From assembly GCA_910586655.1 (NCBI GenBank), contig CAJUIR010000006.1, positions 12,157 to 76,156 of the forward strand: a DNA stretch of 64,000 nucleotides, read 5' to 3'. The notes beneath the pieces were generated by a model that was given only the letters and a program-made list of their open reading frames with translations, had not been told where the DNA came from and ran no database searches. The stretch is from an uncultured Christensenellaceae bacterium. Its GTDB lineage: Bacteria; Bacillota; Clostridia; Christensenellales; Borkfalkiaceae. Positions 1 through 8,336 of the stretch are shown here, in pieces (position 1 is the first letter of the stretch; every line of letters starts with the position of its first letter). The position numbers and the translations under genes are program-made.

Positions 1-1691
1 ACGAATGCAATGATCAGATACACTGCGCCGCCGATGAGCATGAAATATACGCAATACGAAAGCAGTAAGGCACTGACGGTCTGAAACGCGGCATAGCACA
101 ACGCACGCTTCCAGCCCACTTCCCTTGCGCTTGCCGCGATGGCGGATACGCAGGGCGAACAACAGAGCATGAAAACGGCAAATGCAAACGCGCTGGGAAA
201 GGAATAGGGAAACGTCCCGTAAAACATGAGCAGCGCGCCCGCAACGTTTTCTTTTGCCGCCAGACCCGAAATCGCAGCATATGCGATTCGCCAATCCCCC
301 ATACCGATGGGCGCAAACAAAAATTTCAATCCGCCGCAGAGCGTTGCCAGTATGCTCTCTTCCACGCCGCAAAAGCGGAACGAAAAATCAAACGACGATA
401 ACAACCAGGAAAACAGGAAAAACGCCGTTACGACGGTTGCTATTTTTATTATAAACTGTTTGATCTGAAAGAGCAAGGATTTCAGCACAAAAACGGGACG
501 AGGAATTTGCAGAGGCGCAAGTTCCATGACAAACGGCGGATTTTTTCCGCGCGTCAAGAGCGCGGCAAGCACGGAAAAGCCGATGCCCAGCGCATAGAGC
601 GCCACTACCGCAAGAAACGGATTATCGAAAAAAGAAGCCGACAGCGCGAGAAATACGGGAAGTTTCGCGCTGCACGGAATGTAAGGCAGGCACAGAATCA
701 CGCGTCTTTGAATTTTGGGATGATCCAAACCGCGCGTGGTAAGGATCGCGGCGGCGCTGCATCCGAAGCCCATCAACAGCGAAAACATCGCCCTTCCGTT
801 TAATCCGATTCGGGAAAAGAATCCGTCCGTCAGCATCGCAAGCCTCGAAAGAAAACCGCTTTCGTCCATCATGATCAAAAAGAAAAACAATAGCGTAATT
901 TGCGGCAGAAAACTGAGTACGCCGCCGATACTGCCGAGCAACCCGTCGATGACGAAACTGCGCACGACGGGGGAGGAAATTGTTTGCGCGTATCCACCAA
1001 GCACGTCGCTAAACAACGTTTCGATCCCCTCTTTCATAAGATCGCCCAAAAGCCCCTTCGCAAACGTGATAAAAAACGCCGCTAAAAGCAAACCGAAAAA
1101 AAGCGGAACACAGAAAAAACCGTTGCAAAGCAATCGATCCGCGCGGGAAAGCCCCTCTTTTACGGGGGTATAAACAGATTGCAACCAATCGGTTTTGCCG
1201 TCAGAACGGCTAACAGGGGCGTTTAACAACGCATAAAGTTCCGACTTCAATAATTTTTTATTTTTTCTGTCTGCAATGACTACAGGAACGCCCAAATTTT
1301 TACGCAGCGAAGCAAGATCGAGTTTGCCGCCTCCGCGTCGAAACAATTTGTATTTCGTGAGCACAAGCATCGCGCGTCTGCCCGTCTTTAACAGCGATAA
1401 AAAGAGCGGCAACGATCGCTCCAGTCCTGCGCATTCGGATACAAACACAATGGGATCCGAGGGATGTTCTTGAAGGTAATCACGCGTGTACTTTTCTTCC
1501 ATGCTCATGCTGTTGAGCGAATAAATCCCCGGAAGATCGCAAAGAATCACTTCTCTTTCGCCCGATAGCCTGCGCTCCGCCGCGCCTACCGTTACGCCGT
1601 GCCAGTTGCCCACTTTTTCATGCGCTCCCGTCAAAAGATTAAAGAGCGTACTTTTCCCCGCGTTGGGATTTCCGATCAATAAAATTTTCAT
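1..1691 (-). CDS. feoB: Ferrous iron transporter FeoB, C-terminus cut by window edge
   Basis: Inner-membrane Fe(II) importer with an N-terminal G domain. The start is an ATG whose ATGA overlaps the feoA stop, so the two are translationally coupled. Visible: Walker A/G1 GNPNAGKST near residue 8, G3 DLPGIYSL near 52, then membrane segments with the Feo gate signatures GFGCSAAA and PCSAKLPV (both Cys retained). The G4 position, normally NxxD in this family, reads TKYK, so the Asp that gives guanine specificity is replaced by Lys. The G5 region (IADRKNKK) is also unusual. About 563 residues are inside the window; the remaining C-terminal helices lie to the left. The family assignment is secure. 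Whether the G domain still hydrolyses GTP is open. Confidence 0.95.
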   Translation of the reverse strand, partial: MKILLIGNPNAGKSTLFNLLTGAHEKVGNWHGVTVGAAERRLSGEREVILCDLPGIYSLNSMSMEEKYTRDYLQEHPSDPIVFVSECAGLERSLPLFLSLLKTGRRAMLVLTKYKLFRRGGGKLDLASLRKNLGVPVVIADRKNKKLLKSELYALLNAPVSRSDGKTDWLQSVYTPVKEGLSRADRLLCNGFFCVPLFFGLLLAAFFITFAKGLLGDLMKEGIETLFSDVLGGYAQTISSPVVRSFVIDGLLGSIGGVLSFLPQITLLFFFLIMMDESGFLSRLAMLTDGFFSRIGLNGRAMFSLLMGFGCSAAAILTTRGLDHPKIQRRVILCLPYIPCSAKLPVFLALSASFFDNPFLAVVALYALGIGFSVLAALLTRGKNPPFVMELAPLQIPRPVFVLKSLLFQIKQFIIKIATVVTAFFLFSWLLSSFDFSFRFCGVEESILATLCGGLKFLFAPIGMGDWRIAYAAISGLAAKENVAGALLMFYGTFPYSFPSAFAFAVFMLCCSPCVSAIAASAREVGWKRALCYAAFQTVSALLLSYCVYFMLIGGAVYLIIAF

Positions 1692-1912
1692 GTTTTCAGC
1701 ACCCTGATCCCTTCGGCAAGTTCGAAATCGAGCGCTACTTTACAGCCGCCGGTCTGGATCAAAAAAACCTTTTTTTTGAAAGAGGTTTTTAAGACCACAA
1801 ACTTTGCGCCCATATAAATTCCCAGCGAGCGAAGCCTTTCTTTCAGCAACATGGGAAGTTCCACCTTGATGACGATCGCGTGTTCGCCACGTTTTAATTC
1901 GCTTACATTCAT
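1688..1912 (-). CDS. feoA: FeoA, SH3-like partner of FeoB
   Basis: Small cytosolic protein that supports FeoB-dependent Fe(II) uptake. It is 74 residues from the start MNVSELKRGEHA. The middle segment LRSLGIYMGAKF matches the FeoA core (LxxLGxxxGxxV), and the protein ends in the usual beta strand region. An upstream in-frame ATG at 1978 lies inside the terminator hairpin of the preceding gene, so the start at 1912 is preferred. There is no strong ribosome binding site. It overlaps feoB by 4 nt (ATGA), as in a classic feoAB operon. No Fur box is obvious by eye. Confidence 0.92.
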   Translation of the reverse strand: MNVSELKRGEHAIVIKVELPMLLKERLRSLGIYMGAKFVVLKTSFKKKVFLIQTGGCKVALDFELAEGIRVLKT

Positions 1913-1962
1913 AGTAATAGGAATGCAGCGCGATTGAAAATTATTCGTTCGGAAATTTGTTG

Positions 1963-1993
1963 CAAAAGAAAAACGCACGGCATGCCGTGCGTT
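1963..1993 (-). terminator. Intrinsic terminator of the DUF378 gene
   Basis: Nine-base-pair stem (AACGCACGG/CCGTGCGTT) with a CATG loop, followed on the minus strand by a T-rich tract. It separates the DUF378 gene from feoAB and argues against the longer feoA start. Confidence 0.8.
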
Positions 1994-2005
1994 CCGATAT
2001 TCGGG

Positions 2006-2260
2006 TTAAACTCTTTCGGTTTCCGTTTCGGTTTCTACTTTTCTGTCTTTTTGCAGTTTCAATGCGCCGTTCGTGATCATGGGCGATACAATCAGCCAGA
2101 TCGCCGCAAGCGTGATAAGCACATAAACGATAATGGAACCGACGCTTCGCGGTCCCATAAAAATTGCGGAAACGAGATTGAAATCAAAAATACCGAACAT
2201 TCCCCAATTCAGCGCACCGATGAGAACCAAAATGTAAGATAATACGTTTGCAAAAATCAT
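2006..2260 (-). CDS. DUF378 family small membrane protein
   Basis: 84-residue integral membrane protein of the DUF378 family. The hallmark LIGALNWGMFGIFDFNLV is near residues 13-30, followed by a small loop with GPRSVGSIIVY and a second hydrophobic helix. It ends in a short charged tail (KDRKVETETETERV). A good ribosome binding site (GGGAGG) lies 6 nt before the ATG. It is monocistronic, with its own terminator downstream. The family has no established function. Two helices with a Gly/Asn/Trp-rich first helix are typical. Confidence 0.85.
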   Translation of the reverse strand: MIFANVLSYILVLIGALNWGMFGIFDFNLVSAIFMGPRSVGSIIVYVLITLAAIWLIVSPMITNGALKLQKDRKVETETETERV

Positions 2261-2364
2261 ATTTGCCTCCCGTATCAGTATGAGTTTTCCGTTCCGTATT
2301 ATTCAGCCGATGCGCAATCTTTTATTTCGATTTTACTGTTTTTACTTGCGGTATCGGTTTTTTT

Positions 2365-2398
2365 GAAAGCAAAAACGTCCGCTTTAATGCGGACGTTT
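2365..2398 (-). terminator. Intrinsic terminator of the surface-protein gene
   Basis: Ten-base-pair stem (AAACGTCCGC/GCGGACGTTT) followed by a T-rich run on the minus strand, 14 nt after the stop codon of the 2412-4709 gene. Confidence 0.8.
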
Positions 2399-2411
2399 CG
2401 TTTGACTGCAA

Positions 2412-4709
2412 TTATTTCAGTTTCTTTCTGCCTTTGAGTTTCTGAAGATCCACTTCCTCCACCTTTTTATCGGAGGGCTTCACAACGAACAGCGCAATGA
2501 CGATCACAAGCAATACTGCGGAAATCGCAAAGAGAACGATCGAAACAACGTTGTTCTGCAACCACTGCGACTGACCGGGCGTATAGTCGAACGGATTTTG
2601 CACTTCCATTACTTTATACGCGGTTTTCACTTCGTTAGAACGGTTGGGGTCGGTGACCGTAAGTTTTACAAGATAAAATCCCGATACCTGCGGATTAAAG
2701 GAAAGCGAATTGTTTTTATGCCAAGCATAATCGTTGTCGGTCTTCTCCCAGTCCTCGTCGTCCTCGGCAACGTCGCTGTCGTATTCGTTGATTTCTTTCA
2801 GACAATTCGCATATTTTTCAACGTACTCGTCGATGTTCTTGACAAAGTCCTCATAAGTGGGAGCAGATTCGCCTTCGGCAAGTTTGGTTTCGTCAAAGTA
2901 ATACAGGGCGTATTCTTTTTGGATTCCGTCGAGCGCGATCACTTCAAAGTCCTCGATGCTGTAAACGGTATCGCGATAACCGAGTTTTTGCTCTCCAGAA
3001 TCTTCGATCGTAGCGCCCGTATAGCCTACGTAGAAACGGAATTCGGGAATTTCGTCGATTTCCCAAATGTTGGAAGAATTCAGCGTAACCAGATTCCCGT
3101 CCAGATAATACTGCATGTTGTTGCTCGCCGCATCCGTTGCAAGAATGCGGAACGTGTAATATCCCTGTTCTCCGATTTCGAACTTTAAAGAGTTATAAGT
3201 CAGAGAGGTAGCGGAAGACGCGCTTTCGCCTTCACTATGGCTGGGTTTATGGAAGTATACGCTGAATTTCAGATCTCTGTAATCGGCGTAATCGCTTGTG
3301 ATCAGTCCGCGGAGCGAAGGAAGATAGAAGTTCGAGCCGCTGCCCGCGCTCACGTTCTTCGCCGCTTCGGTAACGGCGTTCTGATATGCCTCCACCGCGG
3401 CATTGTAAGCCGATTCATCGCTAAATTCGTTCGATCCGTTTCCCGCCGTCAAACCGACGTATTGCGGTCCCGCATTGTCACGGTCTACTTTAATATAATC
3501 GAACGCGTTATCCCCTGTCGCGGGAAGAGTTACGAGTGCGTCTTCCACCGCATACCACGAAAGGTAAACGTACTCGCTGTCCTCTACTCCGTGATTGCCT
3601 TTTAAGTCGAAGCGCACGGAAACGTAGATCATTTCGTCTTCGCCGATCTCGCCCGTGGGCATGAAATACGCGGGACGCGAAGCCGTGATATCGCGGTAGT
3701 CGGTCGTTTCGCCCTTGACGTATTCCCCGTCTTCGTTCTTCTTTAACATGTAATAGTACAGTTTTGCAGTCGCGTTGTTGTCGCAGACGTCGATCACCTG
3801 ATAGTTCACGGTAGATGTGCTGAATCTCTGACCCATTTTGAACGCGTAAACTTTTTTATTGAGTACGATCGCAGGCGCGGTATCGTCGATCACTTTGCCG
3901 CCCGTAACCGCGCAATAGCCGTCATCTTCCGCATCGGACGCGGTAAGATCGTTCCCCTTGATCACCAAAGACTGACCGTTTAAACTGCGGAGAAGTACTT
4001 TTTGTTCCGCCGCCTGTTCGCCCTCCGCCGGATCCGCGATCTGCGCAGCGAACGTGACGGGCGTTTGCGGCGTCGTTGCCGCCGACGAACGGTATTCGAG
4101 GAAATAACCGCCGATATTGGTAAACGTACCGATTTCAACTGCGGTTTCATCTCCTTCGGCAAGCGCAACGTCAAACTCGCCGATGCGATCCCCTTCGCTG
4201 AGAGAAAGAGTGAGCCAGACATTCGCGTTAACGGGAACGGTTGCGCTCTCTTCGCCCGCCGAGTTTTTGACAACCGCAACGATCCCGCTTTCTCCTTTTC
4301 GGAAAATCAACGCGTTTTGCGTTTTGCCCTCTTTCGTAATATTTTCTTCCGCGCTTTCAAACGTCATGGTAAACGTTTCGAATTTCGCTTCTACAAACCG
4401 GAACTGTAAATTGAAATTTTGCTCCGCCGCGTCATCAAACCATTTCAGCGCGAGGTTTCTGCGGTAATAAACTTCACCGTCGTCTTTCAATTTGAGCGTC
4501 GTATATGCGTCGGTTTCGCCGCCCTCCGCCGCCTTATATGCGGCAACCGAGCCGCCGACCCCCTGTGCAAATATCGCGGTGGGTTCATATTCTTTTGTCG
4601 CTGCAAAAGCGTTCCGCGTCGTCATAGCGGTAAACGCAAAGCCCAAAGATACCGCAAACAATACGGCGAAAGAAATGATTGTAATCCAACGTAGTTTAAC
4701 TTTTTTCAT
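2412..4709 (-). CDS. Large membrane-anchored extracellular protein, unknown function
   Basis: 765 residues from the ATG preceded by TGGAG; a start 11 codons upstream is possible but has no better ribosome site. It has an N-terminal signal peptide (basic MKKVKLRW, hydrophobic core, small residues ending NAFA). A long, acidic, beta-rich exterior follows. A single C-terminal membrane helix sits near residues 720-742, then the cytosolic tail KPSDKKVEEVDLQKLKGRKKLK. The ectodomain has segments resembling Ig-like or cadherin-like strands (for example VSGFYLVKLTVTDPN near 690), but I recognise no catalytic motif. There is no LPxTG; anchoring is by the helix. It is monocistronic, with a -35 TTGACG/-10 TAGAAT promoter upstream (4755-4783). 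Confidence 0.75.
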   Translation of the reverse strand: MKKVKLRWITIISFAVLFAVSLGFAFTAMTTRNAFAATKEYEPTAIFAQGVGGSVAAYKAAEGGETDAYTTLKLKDDGEVYYRRNLALKWFDDAAEQNFNLQFRFVEAKFETFTMTFESAEENITKEGKTQNALIFRKGESGIVAVVKNSAGEESATVPVNANVWLTLSLSEGDRIGEFDVALAEGDETAVEIGTFTNIGGYFLEYRSSAATTPQTPVTFAAQIADPAEGEQAAEQKVLLRSLNGQSLVIKGNDLTASDAEDDGYCAVTGGKVIDDTAPAIVLNKKVYAFKMGQRFSTSTVNYQVIDVCDNNATAKLYYYMLKKNEDGEYVKGETTDYRDITASRPAYFMPTGEIGEDEMIYVSVRFDLKGNHGVEDSEYVYLSWYAVEDALVTLPATGDNAFDYIKVDRDNAGPQYVGLTAGNGSNEFSDESAYNAAVEAYQNAVTEAAKNVSAGSGSNFYLPSLRGLITSDYADYRDLKFSVYFHKPSHSEGESASSATSLTYNSLKFEIGEQGYYTFRILATDAASNNMQYYLDGNLVTLNSSNIWEIDEIPEFRFYVGYTGATIEDSGEQKLGYRDTVYSIEDFEVIALDGIQKEYALYYFDETKLAEGESAPTYEDFVKNIDEYVEKYANCLKEINEYDSDVAEDDEDWEKTDNDYAWHKNNSLSFNPQVSGFYLVKLTVTDPNRSNEVKTAYKVMEVQNPFDYTPGQSQWLQNNVVSIVLFAISAVLLVIVIALFVVKPSDKKVEEVDLQKLKGRKKLK

Positions 4710-4754
4710 GAACACATGCTCCATGCAGGCATAATTGCCCAATCTATCTTGTCT

Positions 4755-4783
4755 ATTCTACACAAAAATTGCGTTTCCGTCAA
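4755..4783 (-). promoter_or_regulatory. Sigma-70 promoter of the surface-protein gene
   Basis: -35 TTGACG and -10 TAGAAT separated by 17 nt, about 45 nt before the start codon. Confidence 0.6.
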
Positions 4784-4829
4784 GCAGTAACGCATGCATA
4801 TTCGGAAAGAATTTGAAAATTTGTCCGAT

Positions 4830-5540
4830 TTATAAGGGTTTCAGCGTCTCGACGTTAAAATACTTCCAAGGGGTTTCTTCCGCGGGCGGCAAAATCAAAA
4901 ACCGAAGCCGCTCTTTGCTGACGGGATGCGTGAACCCGAGCGAATAAGCCCAAAGCGCAAGATTGCCCTTTACCGCCTTTTCGCCGCCGTAGCGCATGTC
5001 GCCGTATACGGGATGCGAGATGCCTGCCGTCTGTACGCGGATCTGATGGCTTCTGCCCGTATGAAGTCTGATTTCGGTCAAAGAAAGTCCGTTTTTCTGC
5101 TCCAATACGCGATAATCCAGCGACGCTAATTTCGCGCCGTCGGTCCCCTGCGTACACAGATACACCATGTTGTTTACGGTGTTTTTTTTCAGATAGTTGA
5201 CGAGTGTGCCGCTCTCCTGCGAAAGCGCGCCGCAAAGCACCGCAAGATATTTTTTTTCGAAATCTCCCGACGCCATCTGTTCGCACAGCCTGCCCGCCGC
5301 TTTGCTCGTTTTCGCAAACACCATCACGCCGCCCGTAGGACGGTCGAGACGGTGAACCAGTCCGATGTAGACGTTCCCCTGTTTGTTGTATTTGACGCGA
5401 ACGTATTCCTTCACGCGGTCGAATAAACTTTCGTCTCCGCTCTCGTCGGGACACGTCGCCAAATTCTGCGGTTTTAACACCACGATGATGTGGTTATCCT
5501 CGTAAAGGATCGTAAGCGGATTTTCAAGATTCGTTGACAT
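4830..5540 (-). CDS. RluA-family pseudouridine synthase
   Basis: RNA pseudouridine synthase, 236 residues. The catalytic motif HRLDRPTGG is near residue 63, with the invariant Asp of the RluA class, followed by KKYLAVLCG and the RSHQIRVQ segment near 165. It has no S4 domain at the N-terminus, so it resembles the short RluC/RluE-like subset and the substrate nucleotide cannot be named. The ribosome site AGGAGGAATTT lies just before the ATG. The start overlaps the end of the upstream methyltransferase gene by 17 nt, so both RNA-modifying enzymes are likely co-translated. Confidence 0.9.
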   Translation of the reverse strand: MSTNLENPLTILYEDNHIIVVLKPQNLATCPDESGDESLFDRVKEYVRVKYNKQGNVYIGLVHRLDRPTGGVMVFAKTSKAAGRLCEQMASGDFEKKYLAVLCGALSQESGTLVNYLKKNTVNNMVYLCTQGTDGAKLASLDYRVLEQKNGLSLTEIRLHTGRSHQIRVQTAGISHPVYGDMRYGGEKAVKGNLALWAYSLGFTHPVSKERLRFLILPPAEETPWKYFNVETLKPL

Positions 5541-6387
5541 AAATTCCTCCTGCGCCGCAAGGGAGCGGAATTCCTTCTTCTGTGGGAAGCCCTACTTCGT
5601 ATGCTTCGATTCTGCCGCCCAGCCCAGCAAGCGAGAGGGTAAGCAAATTGGAGAGCACGGCGGGCTGCAACCCCGTGGTATAACTGTTGATCAAAACAAA
5701 GAGCGGACGGTCGCTCAAAAGTCCCGAACACAACTTCACGAACGGGAAAAGCCCCGTTTCGATCTTCCACATCTCTCCCCCGGGTCCCCTGCCGTAAGAG
5801 GGAGGATCCATTACGATCGCGTCGTAGCGGTTTCCCCGACGGAGTTCGCGCTGTACGAACTTCACGCAGTCGTCTACGATATATCGGATCCCGCTTGTAA
5901 TGCCAGAAAGCCTTGCGTTTTCTCCCGCGCGCTCGACCATACCTTTCGCAGCGTCTACGTGCGTTACTTCCGCGCCCGCCTTTGCCAAGGCAACGCTCGC
6001 GCCGCCCGTATAGGCAAAGAGATTTAAAACTTTGATCTTCCTGCCCGCCTTCCGAACAAGTTCCGCAGTTCTGTCCCAGTTGACCGCCTGTTCGGGAAAA
6101 AGACCGGTATGTTTGAACCCCATCGGCTTCACGGAAAACACGCAATCCCGATAGGAGATATTCCAGGTTTCGGGGATTTTACGGCGGTATTCCCATGCGC
6201 CGCCGCCCTTTTCGCTGCGGCGGTACACGGCGTCGATCCGCGGATCGGAAAACAAGTCGTAACCGGCATCCCATATGACCTGCGGATCGGGACGGAGCAA
6301 CACCGTTTCTCCCCAACGCTCCAATTTATAACCGCCGCCCGTGGCGAGTACGGCGTAATCCTTCCAATGTTCGGCAAGACGAATCAT
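5524..6387 (-). CDS. Class I SAM-dependent rRNA methyltransferase (RlmI/RlmK-like)
   Basis: 287 residues from MIRLAEHWKDY. It has a Rossmann methyltransferase fold: motif I VLNLFAYTGGASVALAKAGA near residues 129-148, motif II DAAKGMVERA, and the catalytic/target-base loop DPPSYGRGPGG near 197. The N-terminal part (YKLERWG, RRSEKGGGAWEYRR) is the strand-rich domain found in YccW/RlmI-like proteins. There is no PUA domain. A consensus promoter lies so close that the -10 box ends 6 nt before the ATG, with no ribosome site, so this transcript may be leaderless. It is co-transcribed with the downstream pseudouridine synthase. It likely methylates 23S rRNA at C5 of a cytidine, but the site is not readable from sequence. 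Confidence 0.88.
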   Translation of the reverse strand: MIRLAEHWKDYAVLATGGGYKLERWGETVLLRPDPQVIWDAGYDLFSDPRIDAVYRRSEKGGGAWEYRRKIPETWNISYRDCVFSVKPMGFKHTGLFPEQAVNWDRTAELVRKAGRKIKVLNLFAYTGGASVALAKAGAEVTHVDAAKGMVERAGENARLSGITSGIRYIVDDCVKFVQRELRRGNRYDAIVMDPPSYGRGPGGEMWKIETGLFPFVKLCSGLLSDRPLFVLINSYTTGLQPAVLSNLLTLSLAGLGGRIEAYEVGLPTEEGIPLPCGAGGIYVNES

Positions 6388-6393
6388 GATGAT

Positions 6394-6422
6394 ATTATAT
6401 AAAACCCTTTTGAATTTGTAAA
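6394..6422 (-). promoter_or_regulatory. Sigma-70 promoter directly abutting the methyltransferase start
   Basis: -35 TTTACA (6417-6422), 17-nt spacer, -10 TATAAT (6394-6399). Six bases separate the -10 from the ATG at 6387, so the expected transcription start is at or next to the start codon. Confidence 0.75.
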
Positions 6423-6474
6423 GTAAATCTCCGCGGCGAAAAAAAGAAACAAGCAATAAAACGAATTTTACCGT

Positions 6475-6500
6475 TAAAAAAGCGCCGCATATGCGGCGCT
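6475..6500 (-). terminator. Intrinsic terminator after the GH51-like gene
   Basis: Perfect ten-base-pair palindromic stem (AGCGCCGCAT/ATGCGGCGCT) followed by Ts on the minus strand. It ends the nptA-GH51 transcript. Confidence 0.85.
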
Positions 6501-6510
6501 TCGGAATCTG

Positions 6511-8310
6511 TTATTTTTTGAAAACAAGCACCTGAAAACTGTGCGGCGGCAGCGTAAGGGTTCGTTCGCCCGTCGGTGCAATGATTTCGGGTACGATTTT
6601 TTCGGGATCCGAAGGCGTATTGCAATCGGTCTTTTGGCCGTGCAAACAGATGATCTGCGTCAGCGCGCCGAAATCGTGATCGCCTTCCACTTCCGCTTCC
6701 CAAGATTCGTCGCACGCATTCACCGCTTTTACAAACGTGAACGCGTCGCGTTGGGTCGCCGAAACATAAACGCCGTTTTGGCTTGACTCGGCGTTCAGCC
6801 GAACATTGCCTGTATGAACGCTGAACAGTTTCTGTACGTAATAATTTGGAGTAAGATAAACGGAATTTCCGTCAAACCAAACGAGTCCCGTCCCGCGCTT
6901 CGAATAGCAAAGACGCGCCAATAAGGGGGCATACGATTTGAATTCGGGAGCAAGCGAACCGCTTTCCGATCCCGTCAGATACGCCGCCTCCGCAAGCGCG
7001 CATTCCCATGAATTCGCCTGCGGTCCGTCTTCCGTTTTACAATCGGACACTGCCGCGAACGCACCCGCAGAAATACTTTCTCCGCACACGTCTGTCCTGA
7101 ATTCGTTTGCTTTTCGATAAAACGCATCGGGCGCTAAAAACAGATCGTCTTCCGTTGTAATCATTTTGAGCGCGGGGTATTTTTCGGCGAACCGTACCCG
7201 CAATAATTCTACCGTCTTTTTTGCAACGGCAGAATGTTTTTCCGCTAAGCCGCGTCCGTAAGAAACCGCCAGATATTCCAGACCGAACGGTTCGGCATGT
7301 CCCATTTCGGCGCGCACTCTGCCCCAAAGCGTATCCGTCCCGCCGCAGGCAAATTCCGCGATATCCTGCGCGTCCTGTATGATTGCTTCCGTTTCCGCTT
7401 CTCCGAGCACGCCGGCCGAAACGGGAAGATACACCGTAGGAATCGGTTTTGCGCCCAAATACTGCGCAAAGCGAAAATACTCGTAATATCCGATTCCGAG
7501 CGACTGCCCGAAATGCGGACCTTGCCCAAAATCCGATTGCACGGGATTTCCGTTTGCCGACCGAAACGGAAGATAAGACTTCCTGCGTTCGGTCTGCCCG
7601 ATCGAATACTTCCAAAGATAACGGGACGCTCCTGCTTCATGCAACTCTCCCTCGCCGGGAAAGCGCAGAAACGCAGGCTTCATTTCTTTTAACGTTACCG
7701 CAAGATCGCGGCGGAACACGCCCAGAACGGCGTTCGCAGGCATCATCGAAAAACAATCCAGATGAATGACGCCCGTTTTGGCAAGGGTAAAACAGAAATC
7801 CGCGCGCGCGGCGTCCGATTTGCTCTTTAAACGGAAGGAATAACGCCGCCACTGTCCGTCCGGTTTAATTTTTACTTTTTTGTGGATCAAACGCGTTCCG
7901 TTTTGATACACTCCCACTTCCGCGGCGCCCTTATAAGTATAGGAACGCGCATAAAACGAGATATGATATTCTTTCCCCGCGTTGAGATAGATCCCGTCGA
8001 ACGCTTTATTTTTGATCCCCGCGCCTGCTTGATTCACGGTCAGTCTCAAATAATGCGGATTTTCCGAATAGAGCGGACGGTCGTCTTTTACTTTCAAAGC
8101 AATATCAGAGCCGTCGGGATACCCCTGCCATCCGTAACTTCCGTCGTCGGAAAAAACTCCGCCGCCAACGGTTTTCGCTTCGAAATTTCTGTTTTCGAGC
8201 ATCTCGGCATACAGACCGCCGTCGAGACAGTAATCGGCGTCTTCGACGTACAGCCCTGTTCCGCCGCATACAACGGGCGATTTTTCTTGCTGCGTGATTG
8301 AAATTTTCAT
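6511..8310 (-). CDS. GH51-like alpha-L-arabinofuranosidase family protein, acid/base residue missing
   Basis: 599 residues. The N-terminal half resembles GH51 proteins: a CBM4/9-like beta domain at about 60-190, then FLRFPGEGELHEA near 220 and YRWK-like RYLWKYSIG. The middle segment MGHAEPFGLEYLAVSYGRG aligns with the GH51 stretch that normally reads NGHPEPF..KY.EIGNEN. Here the Glu of GNE, the acid/base, is absent. The nucleophile region is kept as VCGESISAG, and ALAEAAYLTGSESGS plus SYAPLLARL follow as in the family. No signal peptide is visible, so it is cytosolic. It starts 26 nt after the nptA stop, with ribosome site AAGGAAT. Either an inactive homologue or one using another acid. Retaining hydrolysis is unlikely as it stands. 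Confidence 0.75.
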   Translation of the reverse strand: MKISITQQEKSPVVCGGTGLYVEDADYCLDGGLYAEMLENRNFEAKTVGGGVFSDDGSYGWQGYPDGSDIALKVKDDRPLYSENPHYLRLTVNQAGAGIKNKAFDGIYLNAGKEYHISFYARSYTYKGAAEVGVYQNGTRLIHKKVKIKPDGQWRRYSFRLKSKSDAARADFCFTLAKTGVIHLDCFSMMPANAVLGVFRRDLAVTLKEMKPAFLRFPGEGELHEAGASRYLWKYSIGQTERRKSYLPFRSANGNPVQSDFGQGPHFGQSLGIGYYEYFRFAQYLGAKPIPTVYLPVSAGVLGEAETEAIIQDAQDIAEFACGGTDTLWGRVRAEMGHAEPFGLEYLAVSYGRGLAEKHSAVAKKTVELLRVRFAEKYPALKMITTEDDLFLAPDAFYRKANEFRTDVCGESISAGAFAAVSDCKTEDGPQANSWECALAEAAYLTGSESGSLAPEFKSYAPLLARLCYSKRGTGLVWFDGNSVYLTPNYYVQKLFSVHTGNVRLNAESSQNGVYVSATQRDAFTFVKAVNACDESWEAEVEGDHDFGALTQIICLHGQKTDCNTPSDPEKIVPEIIAPTGERTLTLPPHSFQVLVFKK

Positions 8311-8336
8311 GATAATTCCTTAAATCGGGAAATCGT

